10,226 nucleotides of DNA from Halobacteriales archaeon SW_5_68_122 (GTDB lineage: Archaea > Halobacteriota > Halobacteria > Halobacteriales > Haloarculaceae). The DNA lies in assembly GCA_003022815.1 (NCBI GenBank), contig PXSL01000052.1, positions 1 through 10,226 of the forward strand, given 5' to 3'. Shown here in pieces: positions 1 through 6,206 of this stretch. Under the pieces are notes generated by a model. The model worked only from the letters and a program-made list of their open reading frames with translations, was not told the DNA's origin and did not search any database. Made by a program: the position numbers and the translations under genes. Positions within the stretch are counted from its first letter, which is position 1, and each line of letters starts with the position of its first letter.

Positions 1-398
1 CGGAGCCGACGGCGCCAGAACTGCATGTTGTCGCCGCCGATCTCCTCGAGCAGGACGTCCTCGTCGTACTCCGAGTAGAGGTCGTGTCGGTGTTTCGCCC
101 GGAAGATGCGGACGATGCCGGTGAAGCCGAACAGCAGAAAGGCGTACGCCTGCAGGCCGAAGAAGGCGTGGACGGCGGCGAACCCGCCCAGCTGGTCGAA
201 CAGGCGCGGAATCATCCACCCGACCAGCGGGACGGTGGTGAGCGTCAGCCCGGTGAGGATGAACTTCAGGTGGTAGGTGAGCACGCCCCAGGTAATCCGC
301 TCGTTGTCGATCATTATCCAGGCGCCGTACAGAAAGCAGGGAAGGCTGGCGGCGACCGAGAGGAAAACGACGGTTGCGACCTGGGCGTCGGATACCAT
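1..398 (-). CDS. Haloarchaeal multi-helix membrane protein, partial (DUF7321-like)
   Basis: The frame opens at an ATG on the minus strand (base 398) and stays open to the window edge, giving 132 complete codons without a stop, so the C-terminus lies outside. Three hydrophobic stretches are visible, roughly residues 5-28, 40-62 and 73-97, followed by a charged tail with LYSEYDEDVLLEEIGG. Two histidines sit in or at the edge of membrane segments (H43 in TYHLKF, H77 in AAVHAFF), which makes a heme or quinone role conceivable but unproven. It is divergent from the next membrane gene and lies beside a cytochrome bc operon. From memory it resembles the family catalogued as DUF7321, which occurs at this locus in haloarchaea; I could not verify this. 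Function unknown, probably an accessory of respiratory membrane complexes. Confidence 0.75.
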   Translation of the reverse strand, partial: MVSDAQVATVVFLSVAASLPCFLYGAWIMIDNERITWGVLTYHLKFILTGLTLTTVPLVGWMIPRLFDQLGGFAAVHAFFGLQAYAFLLFGFTGIVRIFRAKHRHDLYSEYDEDVLLEEIGGDNMQFWRRRL

Positions 399-485
399 CG
401 TCGGCAGTTGGGACGGCCGCCGCTTGAGTGTGCCGAGTTCTCGGCGTTCGGAAAAGGTAAGCCGGAGACGGCCCAAGCGCGGACG
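399..485. promoter_or_regulatory. Divergent intergenic region with two weak promoters
   Basis: This 87-base gap separates two divergent membrane protein genes. An A-rich stretch (AAAAGGTAAG, about 454-463) lies roughly 25-30 bases before the ATG at 486 and could serve as its TATA element. For the minus gene, the matching position near 423-428 reads CTCAAG on the minus strand, a poor match. Neither box is strong, so the promoter assignments rest mainly on position. Confidence 0.3.
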
Positions 486-1358
486 ATGGCCGACTCCCGG
501 CAGTCCTCGGACGACGAGCACGACGCCGGCTCCGAGGGCGGCGACGACGGCGGCGCGCCCTCCACGGAAGAGCTCCGGGAACGGGTCGAACAGCAGTACG
601 ACTTCGAGGAGTTCGGCCCCCGGGAGATGGCCGAGATGGACGTCGACGAGTGGGAGGCAGTGTTCGACCCCGACTCCTGGATAACCGGCGAGGGGCTGCT
701 CGACCGCGTCGAGCAGGAACTCCGGGCCAACGTCCAGCGGCGGGAGGTGTTCGCCGTCGTCGAGCGGGTCGGCGATGGCGACGACGACCGGGTGGTGGCC
801 TACTCCGACGAGGGGTACGTCATCGTCCGGCCGGAGGGCACCGTCAAGGGCACCGGGACGATTCTCCGGGACGTCGAGCCGATGGTGGCGCTCTGCTCGA
901 TGGAGTCCTACGACGTCCCAGACGTCGGCGAGGACGCCGGCCTGCCCCACCCGGAAGCCGTCGCGGAGGGCAGCGGCGACTTTGGCAACCGGATGCTACA
1001 GGTAGTGGCCGGCGCGACGGTGCTGTCCGGCATCGCGTTCGTCCTCGTGTGGCTGGCGAGCGTCGTCGGCGCCGTCGGCGTCGGCTTCGCCGGCGCCATC
1101 ATCCTGACGCTGGGCCTGCTGTTCGTCGTCGTCGGGGCCGTCCTCTTCCTGACGGTCGCCAACGCCCGCCTCTCCGACCGGATGCGCGCCGAACAGTACC
1201 GCGACCGGTTGCGCGCGGTCGGCGCCGGTACCGGCGAGCGGCCCGACTTCCTGCCGGACGAGGCGTTCGAGGCCGGCGGCCGGCGCCTCGAGAAGGCGAT
1301 GGAGCGGGTCCACCGGGAAGCCATCGAGGACGCCGACGGCGAGTTGCCGGACGAGTGA
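486..1358 (+). CDS. Two-helix membrane protein of unknown function (DUF7319-like)
   Basis: The product is 290 residues. Residues 1-25 are acidic and low-complexity; residues about 26-160 form a soluble domain with EFGPREMAEMDVDEWEAVF and a probable beta-rich part (YVIVRPEGTVKGTGTIL). Two transmembrane segments follow at about 171-193 and 201-224, and a charged, helical cytoplasmic tail ends the protein. The frame continues open to base 84, but the upstream part is antisense to the preceding membrane gene and has implausible composition. The ATG at 486 begins MADSRQSSDDEHD, a typical haloarchaeal start. From memory it matches the family DUF7319, found beside bc-complex genes in haloarchaea; no function is known to me. 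Position suggests an accessory or assembly role for the neighbouring complex, which is inference. Confidence 0.8.
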   Translation: MADSRQSSDDEHDAGSEGGDDGGAPSTEELRERVEQQYDFEEFGPREMAEMDVDEWEAVFDPDSWITGEGLLDRVEQELRANVQRREVFAVVERVGDGDDDRVVAYSDEGYVIVRPEGTVKGTGTILRDVEPMVALCSMESYDVPDVGEDAGLPHPEAVAEGSGDFGNRMLQVVAGATVLSGIAFVLVWLASVVGAVGVGFAGAIILTLGLLFVVVGAVLFLTVANARLSDRMRAEQYRDRLRAVGAGTGERPDFLPDEAFEAGGRRLEKAMERVHREAIEDADGELPDE

Positions 1359-1452
1359 CGGTGACCACCCGCCGAGAGGGCCGCCCGAGAACGCGGCGGA
1401 GGGCCGCTCAGACGCGGACGGAGCGGTTGCTCACGCGACCGCCATCGGTGGG

Positions 1453-1458
1453 TTTAAG
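1453..1458 (+). promoter_or_regulatory. TATA-like box of the bc-complex operon
   Basis: TTTAAG is centred about 28 bases before the halocyanin ATG at 1484, the spacing expected for a leaderless haloarchaeal transcript. It stands out in an otherwise GC-rich 125-base gap (1359-1483) that holds no other gene. This suggests that the operon starts at halocyanin, separately from the upstream membrane gene. Confidence 0.6.
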
Positions 1459-1483
1459 CGGGAACGGCTCTGATTTCCGGTGT

Positions 1484-2155
1484 ATGAAACGGCGGGACTT
1501 CATGCGCACTGCCGCTGGCGGAACGGCCGCGGCGGGCGCGACCGTTGGCGCGGCCGGACCAGCCGCGGCCGCCAGCGAAGAGGGTGGCGGCGAAGGTGAA
1601 GGCGGAGGCGGAAAGGAGGTCCCCGCGTTCGGCTCCTTTCTGGACGACGCCAACGGGTACAGCGAGGAGAGCATCGTCGACGCCCGCGGCGAGGACGCCG
1701 TGACCGTCGACGTCGGGGCGGGCGGCGGCCTCGCCTTCGACCCTCCGGCAATCTGGGTATCGCCCGGGACGACCGTCACCTGGGAGTGGATCGGCGAGGG
1801 CGGCACCCATAACGTCGTCGCCGAGAACGGTCCAGCCGGCCTCGACAGCGGCGACCCGGTCGACTCCAGCAGCAAGACCTACGAGTACGAGTTCACCGAG
1901 GAGGACGCCGGCATTACGACGTACTACTGTCAGCCCCACAAGACCAGCGGCATGAAGGGCGGCGTCGCCGTCGGCGACGACGTCGAGACGACGACGCTGG
2001 CCGGCGCGGGGGTCAAGGAACCCATCGAGTTCGGCGTCGACATCCACGAACACTGGGTCGGTATCAGCGTGATGCTGATGATGTCCGTCTCGCTGGTGTT
2101 CACGTTCTTCACCTTGAAGTACGGCGAGTCCCCGCATTCGAGCGGAGGTGACTGA
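1484..2155 (+). CDS. Halocyanin: exported, membrane-anchored blue copper protein
   Basis: This 223-residue protein is a type 1 copper electron carrier. It begins with a twin-arginine signal (MKRRDFMRTA, then an Ala/Gly-rich stretch ending near AAAA at 27-30). A Gly/Glu-rich linker leads to a cupredoxin domain at about 70-165. Copper ligands are visible: H109 in GGTHNV, then C149, H152 and M157 in YYCQPHKTSGM. A C-terminal transmembrane segment (about 191-211) keeps the domain tethered outside the cell; there is no lipobox cysteine. The longer open frame from 650 is rejected because it overlaps the previous gene in another frame, and the TATA box at 1453 fits the ATG at 1484. It is the first gene of a packed operon with Rieske and cytochrome b, so it probably takes electrons from the Rieske centre in place of cytochrome c1 (inference). 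Confidence 0.93.
   Translation: MKRRDFMRTAAGGTAAAGATVGAAGPAAAASEEGGGEGEGGGGKEVPAFGSFLDDANGYSEESIVDARGEDAVTVDVGAGGGLAFDPPAIWVSPGTTVTWEWIGEGGTHNVVAENGPAGLDSGDPVDSSSKTYEYEFTEEDAGITTYYCQPHKTSGMKGGVAVGDDVETTTLAGAGVKEPIEFGVDIHEHWVGISVMLMMSVSLVFTFFTLKYGESPHSSGGD
2144..2151 (+). promoter_or_regulatory. Strong Shine-Dalgarno site for the 2158 gene
   Basis: GGAGGTGA inside the end of the halocyanin gene is a full match to the archaeal anti-Shine-Dalgarno sequence and lies six bases before the ATG at 2158. The later genes of the operon lack a comparable site, so initiation of this second gene seems specially favoured. It also fixes the start codon. Confidence 0.65.
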
Positions 2156-2157
2156 GC

Positions 2158-2553
2158 ATGGCCGACAACAGCTACGGCGCGATTCACCGGTACGAGCCGG
2201 CCCGCGAGAGCACCGTCGCGGCAATCACGATCGTCCTGCTGTCGGTGCTGCAGATCGTGCTGGTCGGCCTGTTCACCTACGGCCTGACGGCCGGGTGGGC
2301 GGTCGGCACGTCGACCGGCAGCGAGGCCGGCAACGTGCTGCTCGGCCTGCTGCTGGCGGGCGTGTTCATCAACCTCGCGTTCATCCTGCTCTTGTACCGC
2401 AAGGAGTTCCTCCCGGACGTGATGGTCGTCAAGAAGCGCCGCCGCAAGTGGGAGGACCTCTACATCGAGGAAGACGACATGTACGGCGAGGAGATCACCG
2501 ATGGCGCGGTCGAGAAACTGAAGCGTGCGGTGTACCCCTACTACAAGAAATAA
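2158..2553 (+). CDS. Small two-helix membrane protein of the bc operon (DUF7318-like)
   Basis: The product is 131 residues with two transmembrane segments at about 19-42 and 58-80. A strongly basic patch (VKKRRRKWED, 91-100) follows the second helix, which by the positive-inside rule puts the C-terminal tail in the cytoplasm. The tail is acidic, then basic (YIEEDDMYGEEI; KLKRAVYPYYKK). It has no cofactor-binding motif. It starts two bases after the halocyanin stop, with a strong Shine-Dalgarno site, and its stop overlaps the Rieske ATG by one base, so it is co-translated with redox subunits. From memory it matches the family DUF7318. It is a good candidate for a structural or assembly subunit of the bc complex, but that is inferred only from position. 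Confidence 0.85.
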   Translation: MADNSYGAIHRYEPARESTVAAITIVLLSVLQIVLVGLFTYGLTAGWAVGTSTGSEAGNVLLGLLLAGVFINLAFILLLYRKEFLPDVMVVKKRRRKWEDLYIEEDDMYGEEITDGAVEKLKRAVYPYYKK

Positions 2554-3404
2554 TGAGCGAGGACAAGTATCCCGGCGAGTCGGGACGTCGGCGGTTCGTC
2601 AAGGGCGTCGTCGGCAGCGCGGCCCTCTCGGGGGTCGGGGTCGCTGGCGCCACGAGCATCAACCTGACGACCCAGCCCTCCGGGGGCGGCGGCGGCCCCA
2701 CCGAGTTCGTCGGCATCAGCCTCGTAGGCGGCCCCGCCCCCCGCGGGATGCCGTACATTCCCGTTGAAATCGACGACGAGGGGTTCATCAGCGGGGTCTG
2801 GCCGGAGGCCGAGGAGGTAACCGAGGGCGGGACGACCTACCAGGTCGCCGAGTCCGAGATCGGCGGTCAGAGCTACTCCACGGAGTGGTTCCAGTACTGC
2901 GGGCGGCAGAACGCCGGGGGCGTCCAGCCCGACGCCGAGGCGGACAACTACTTCACGTCGCTCGGGGAGGGCGACACGCCCTACGAGTGGCAGGCCGAGG
3001 AGCTCTCGGAGGGCGACCGCCTCAACGTCGACGACTTCTCGGGCTACGAGGAGTGGGGCAACGGCATCGGCGACGGGGGCGTCGGCAAACCCGCTCGGGC
3101 CACCTGGCGCTCGGAGGGCCTCGAAGGGGAACTGCCCGTGACCATCATCCGGAGCACCCGTATCGAGGAGAAGGCCCAGCGGGACGACGAGGTCGGCGAG
3201 TGGTACTCCGGGGCCTCCAGCCGGGGCGTCATCGCGTACCTGAACGTCTGTACACACTTCTGCTGTGTGCCCGGCTACAAGGAGACCGACAGTTCGGCCC
3301 AGTACGATATCGCAAACGGCGTGTACTGCCAGTGCCACCAGTCCCAGTACGACCCGTTCACACCATCGTTCGACACGTTCGTGTCGCTACCCAGACCTGA
3401 TTAA
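2553..3404 (+). CDS. petA: Rieske [2Fe-2S] protein of cytochrome bc complex
   Basis: This 283-residue subunit would take electrons from quinol at the Qo site of cytochrome b and pass them to the external acceptor. The N-terminus carries RRRFVKG (12-18) and a hydrophobic segment (about 17-35), consistent with a Tat-exported, uncleaved anchor. Cluster box 1 is CTHFCC (C233, H235 as ligands; C238 as disulfide partner) and box 2 is CQCHQS (C259, H262 as ligands; C261 as disulfide partner). The usual glycine of CTHxGC is replaced by C237. A long insertion of about 100 residues, absent from typical bacterial Rieske proteins, lies before the cluster domain. The start at 2553 overlaps the previous stop (TAATG); the frame open from 2148 is rejected because it overlaps the preceding gene. 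The symbol petA follows common use and is not certain for this lineage. Confidence 0.93.
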   Translation: MSEDKYPGESGRRRFVKGVVGSAALSGVGVAGATSINLTTQPSGGGGGPTEFVGISLVGGPAPRGMPYIPVEIDDEGFISGVWPEAEEVTEGGTTYQVAESEIGGQSYSTEWFQYCGRQNAGGVQPDAEADNYFTSLGEGDTPYEWQAEELSEGDRLNVDDFSGYEEWGNGIGDGGVGKPARATWRSEGLEGELPVTIIRSTRIEEKAQRDDEVGEWYSGASSRGVIAYLNVCTHFCCVPGYKETDSSAQYDIANGVYCQCHQSQYDPFTPSFDTFVSLPRPD

Positions 3405-3406
3405 CA

Positions 3407-4216
3407 ATGAGTCTCGAACGCAAAGACGAACACGACCACGAAGCGTGGATGGAAAGCAAGGAACTCTCGCCCATCGAGGAGGTGTACCTGACGGTGCTCA
3501 TCTGGCTGGACCGCCGGCTCCGCATCGTCGACTACCTCGAGCTGCTGGAGGACATGTACTACAAGACGAACCTCCAGATGCCGAAGAGCCACACCGAGCA
3601 GTACAACCTCGACAACAAGTTCTGGTACTGGTATCCCTTGTACGCGCTCGGGTCGTTCAGCACCATCGCCTACGTCGTCGCCTCCATCAGCGGGGCGCTC
3701 CTCGGCTTCTACTACGCGCCGTCGACAAGTACCATCGGCGGGGACACCCTCCGGACGGTCGCGTACTCGAACGTGCTATTCATCATGGGCGACCTGAACT
3801 TCGGGCTGTTCCTCCGGAGCCTCCATCGGTGGTCTGCGCAGGTGATGACCGCCGCGGTGTTCCTGCACATGCTCCGGGTGTACTTCACCGGGGCGTACAA
3901 GGAGCCCCGCGAGCTGAACTGGATCATCGGCATCGTCCTCATCTCGCTGACGATGGTGTTCGGCTACACCGGCTACCTGCTGCCGTGGAGCCAGCTCTCG
4001 TACTGGGCGGGCCAGATCGGCGTCGAGATGGCGCTGTCCATCCCGCTCATCGGCGAGTGGGTCGCACAGCTCATCTTCGGCGGCTTCACACTCGGGGAGG
4101 CGACGCTGCAGCGAATGTACATCCTGCACGTCTTCCTGTTGCCGTTCGTGGTGACGGCACTGATCGCCGTCCACATCGGCATCGTCTGGATGCAGGGCAT
4201 CGCGGAACCCCACTGA
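3407..4216 (+). CDS. petB: Cytochrome b (b6-type N-terminal half) of bc complex
   Basis: This 269-residue membrane protein carries the two b hemes of a quinol-oxidizing bc complex. After a charged N-terminus and an amphipathic stretch, helix A covers about 79-102. The heme ligands are H140 and H154 in helix B (RSLHRWSA...FLHML, 14 apart) and H241 and H256 in helix D (ILHVFLL...AVHIGI, 15 apart). The 15-residue spacing in helix D is the b6f type, not the mitochondrial type. FGYTGYLLPWSQ (185-196) is the conserved helix C/cd region. The protein has no cysteine at all; aligned on helix A, A80 occupies the place of the b6 cysteine that binds heme c(n)/c(i). The gene starts two bases after Rieske and is followed four bases later by the PetD half, as in split b6/subunit IV systems. 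Confidence 0.95.
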   Translation: MSLERKDEHDHEAWMESKELSPIEEVYLTVLIWLDRRLRIVDYLELLEDMYYKTNLQMPKSHTEQYNLDNKFWYWYPLYALGSFSTIAYVVASISGALLGFYYAPSTSTIGGDTLRTVAYSNVLFIMGDLNFGLFLRSLHRWSAQVMTAAVFLHMLRVYFTGAYKEPRELNWIIGIVLISLTMVFGYTGYLLPWSQLSYWAGQIGVEMALSIPLIGEWVAQLIFGGFTLGEATLQRMYILHVFLLPFVVTALIAVHIGIVWMQGIAEPH

Positions 4217-4220
4217 GACA

Positions 4221-4976
4221 ATGAGCGAGGAAGAACCCAACCCCAACGGCGGAACCGAGGCACAAACCGACGGCGGGACCGGCATCGTCCCCCAGGACGA
4301 CCAGGCGCCGACCTGGTCGGAGCGCAAGGAGCGCACCCAGGGGCTCTCGCGGCTCACCTACGAGTACTTCGAGCGCTCCCGCCGAGAGGACGAGGACCTC
4401 CGACAGGCCTCCGACTACGTCGAGCGGGACGTGCTGGCGTTCCCCACCTGGCCACACGAGATGATCCGCAACCTGGCGCTGACGTCGTTCTTCGTCGGGC
4501 TGATGTTCTTCATCTCGGCGGCCGTGCCGCCGCACCTCCCCGGCCCAGCGAACGCCAACTCGACGCCGGCGGTCATTCTGCCGGACTGGTACCTCTACTG
4601 GTCGTTCGGCCTGCTGAAGCTGACGCCGCTGAACCCCGAACTCGCGCTACTGGGCGGCGAAAAGCTGGTCAGCGACCGCGTGTACGGCGTCGTCGCCAAC
4701 CTGATCGTGGTCGGGTTCATTTCCATCGTGCCGTTCCTCAACAAGGGCGCGGCCCGCCGACCCGTCGAGGAGCCCTTCTGGGCGGCCATCGGCGTCAGCG
4801 GCGTCGTCTTCGCATTCACCATCGCCGTGCTGGCGGTCAAGAACCTCGTCACCGGCACGTTCCCCATCGGGAACCACGAACTGTTCGACGTGACGTTCCT
4901 GCTGCCGCTCGTGCAACCGGCGGTACTTCCGGCTCCGCCCGCCGAAGTAACGCGCTCTTCGTTCCGGCAGTTTTAG
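4221..4976 (+). CDS. petD: PetD/subunit IV-like cytochrome b C-terminal half, C-terminus frameshifted
   Basis: The open frame gives 251 residues. Residues 1-75 are a hydrophilic acidic N-terminal extension. Transmembrane segments lie at about 84-103, 156-173 and 189-208. ILPDWYLYWSFGLLKL (119-134) contains PDWY, a variant of the Qo-site PEWY motif. Residues 221-231 (LFDVTFLLPLV) look like the beginning of a fourth helix, but after V231 the sequence becomes proline-rich and un-haloarchaeal: 8 of the next 20 codons end in A or T. The +1 frame over the same bases reads NRRYFRLRPPK and stops at 4948-4950, with all 11 codons ending in G or C. From memory such a basic NRRYxRLRPPK end is typical of haloarchaeal homologues. 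A deletion or frameshift near 4914 is therefore likely; the annotated tail runs into the next gene's TATA box. Confidence 0.85.
   Translation: MSEEEPNPNGGTEAQTDGGTGIVPQDDQAPTWSERKERTQGLSRLTYEYFERSRREDEDLRQASDYVERDVLAFPTWPHEMIRNLALTSFFVGLMFFISAAVPPHLPGPANANSTPAVILPDWYLYWSFGLLKLTPLNPELALLGGEKLVSDRVYGVVANLIVVGFISIVPFLNKGAARRPVEEPFWAAIGVSGVVFAFTIAVLAVKNLVTGTFPIGNHELFDVTFLLPLVQPAVLPAPPAEVTRSSFRQF
4914..4950 (+). other. Out-of-frame remnant of the native PetD C-terminus
   Basis: Read from 4915, the codons give NRRYFRLRPPK followed by TAA at 4948-4950. All 11 third positions are G or C, unlike the petD frame here. The segment looks like the true end of the gene shifted by one base, with an unknown number of codons possibly missing between V231 and this tail. 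Confidence 0.7.
4971..4976 (+). promoter_or_regulatory. TATA-like box for the 5002 gene
   Basis: TTTTAG is centred about 28 bases before the ATG at 5002, with T-rich sequence (TTCTTTTG) after it. The spacing fits a leaderless transcript. The T-rich stretch may also help end transcription of the bc operon. The false tail of the petD frame stops inside this box. Confidence 0.55.
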
Positions 4977-5001
4977 TGCGCGTCCGTTCTTTTGTCCAAC
5001 A

Positions 5002-5394
5002 ATGGCCGACCAGACGAGCGGCCGTCCCGCCGAAGGCCCGGCCGACGCCGGCGACCCGGCCAACGGAGCGGACGGACCGAGCGACGGCGCTGAGCGCCCG
5101 GACGGCGGCGAGGCGCCGGACGGCGACGTCGTCGTCCCGCTGCGGCTGTACAAGACGGTCACCGTCTTCTCGACGCTCATCGCCATTGTCGCCATCCTCG
5201 CGGGGTTCGTGCTGCTGGACCGGGGCACCCAGCGGGCGACGGCCAGCCCCGAGGAGGTGAGCCTGCCGCTTGTCGCGCTGGGGCTGGCGCTCATCGTCGG
5301 CGGGAGCGCCGTCTACGCCTTCTCGACGCGGTTCCGGACTACGGGAATGGGAAAGTCTAAAGACGACACCGACGAAGGCTCGGACGATGGCTGA
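5002..5394 (+). CDS. Small two-helix membrane protein (DUF7315-like)
   Basis: The product is 130 residues. Residues 1-44 are a disordered, Asp/Gly/Pro-rich acidic extension. VPLRLYKTVTVFSTLIAIVA starts the first transmembrane segment (about 52-72), and the second is at 87-107, ending in a basic FSTRFR and an acidic tail. There is no recognizable cofactor motif. The ATG at 5002 is supported by the TATA-like box at 4971. It overlaps the next small membrane gene by 8 bases, so the two are translationally coupled. From memory it resembles DUF7315, regularly found downstream of haloarchaeal bc-complex genes. A role with the complex is plausible by position only. Confidence 0.82.
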   Translation: MADQTSGRPAEGPADAGDPANGADGPSDGAERPDGGEAPDGDVVVPLRLYKTVTVFSTLIAIVAILAGFVLLDRGTQRATASPEEVSLPLVALGLALIVGGSAVYAFSTRFRTTGMGKSKDDTDEGSDDG

Positions 5395-5656
5395 CGAATT
5401 CGCAAAGGGCTTCGCAATACTCACCGGCGGCGGGATGGTGTGGATGGCTATCTCCGCGTGGCTGACCACCGAGAGCTTCGAGGGTCGACAGCTTCTCGCG
5501 GCACCGCCGGAGGACCCCGGCACCTACGCCGAGCTGGCCCTGCTGGTCCGGGACGTCACGACGTGGTTCATCGTCTTCGGCGTGCTGACGTTCTGGGTCG
5601 CGATTCCGGCCGTCCGGGAGCTGCGGGAGTACCTCGAGGGCCGCTCGGAGACCTGA
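5387..5656 (+). CDS. Small two-helix membrane protein (DUF7314-like)
   Basis: The product is 89 residues, starting MADEFAKGFAILTGG. Two transmembrane segments are visible: about 8-26 (ILTGGGMVWMAISAWL) and 56-77 (DVTTWFIVFGVLTFWVAIPAV), joined by a short loop with Pro and acidic residues, and followed by a charged tail (RELREYLEGRSET). Its ATG lies inside the end of the preceding gene (8-base overlap), fixing the start and indicating one transcript. The stop is only 10 bases from the stop of the convergent gene. From memory it resembles DUF7314. No enzymatic motif is visible. Confidence 0.82.
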   Translation: MADEFAKGFAILTGGGMVWMAISAWLTTESFEGRQLLAAPPEDPGTYAELALLVRDVTTWFIVFGVLTFWVAIPAVRELREYLEGRSET

Positions 5657-5666
5657 CCGGGCGGGG

Positions 5667-6104
5667 TTAGACGACCGCGTTCCAGTAAGGGCTGACCACG
5701 AAGAACAGCGCCTGGTAGGCGATGTACAGCAGTGCGACGGTCGAGGCGCCGATGGCGCCCCACGGCCGCTCTATCTCCCAGCCCTGGCGGGCCTCGACCT
5801 TCCGGGATTCGAACTCGAAGAAGTCCGTCAGGAAGAGACCGACGACCAGAAGCGAGACGATCATCCCGGCGTGGCGCTCGACGGTGAGGTAGTAGAACCC
5901 CCCGACCACGAGCAGGAAGTTGGTGGCGACCCGGAGCGGATTGCGGCTGATGGCATCGGCGCCCTCCTCGGCCTGGCCGGCGATGCGGTTGTACTCGATG
6001 CCGCGGCCGACCATGTTGAGGACGATGAGCACGAGCATCACGTACCCGATCACCGGCGCGAGGTAGGTGTCGACCGGGCCGAACAGCGTCACCGATGGGT
6101 CCAT
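5667..6104 (-). CDS. Four-helix membrane protein (DUF7313-like)
   Basis: The product is 145 residues, with likely transmembrane segments at about 13-33, 57-74, 78-95 and 113-137. The loop after helix 1 (GRGIEYNRIAGQAEEGADAI) and the loop before helix 4 (ESRKVEARQGWEIERPW) are charged. There is no obvious heme, metal or transport signature; H78 is the only histidine, between helices 2 and 3. It faces the bc-linked genes convergently. From memory it resembles DUF7313, another family of this haloarchaeal neighbourhood. Function unknown. Confidence 0.85.
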   Translation of the reverse strand: MDPSVTLFGPVDTYLAPVIGYVMLVLIVLNMVGRGIEYNRIAGQAEEGADAISRNPLRVATNFLLVVGGFYYLTVERHAGMIVSLLVVGLFLTDFFEFESRKVEARQGWEIERPWGAIGASTVALLYIAYQALFFVVSPYWNAVV

Positions 6105-6127
6105 ATCTCCCCGTCAACGCGGCGTCC

Positions 6128-6133
6128 ATTAAT
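6128..6133 (-). promoter_or_regulatory. TATA-like box for the 5667-6104 gene
   Basis: ATTAAT is centred about 26 bases upstream of the minus-strand ATG at 6104, in a 102-base divergent gap. It is the most A/T-rich stretch there. The opposite gene at 6207 has only a weak candidate (GTTTTGC near 6178-6184). Confidence 0.5.
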
Positions 6134-6206
6134 GTGTTTCCAAATCCGGGGGGTCGAACGATGAAGACGCCGGAAGCGTTTTGCGAGGGCCAACGGAGTA
6201 ACGGCC

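Noticed and set aside
84..485. Extension of the 486-1358 gene upstream to 84
   Set aside because: It is antisense to the membrane protein at 1-398 and its composition is unlike a haloarchaeal protein.
650..1483. Extension of the halocyanin frame upstream
   Set aside because: Arg/Gly-rich shadow of the preceding gene; the Tat signal and TATA box fix the start at 1484.
2148..2552. Extension of the Rieske frame upstream
   Set aside because: Overlaps the 2158-2553 gene in another frame; the TAATG overlap gives a natural start.
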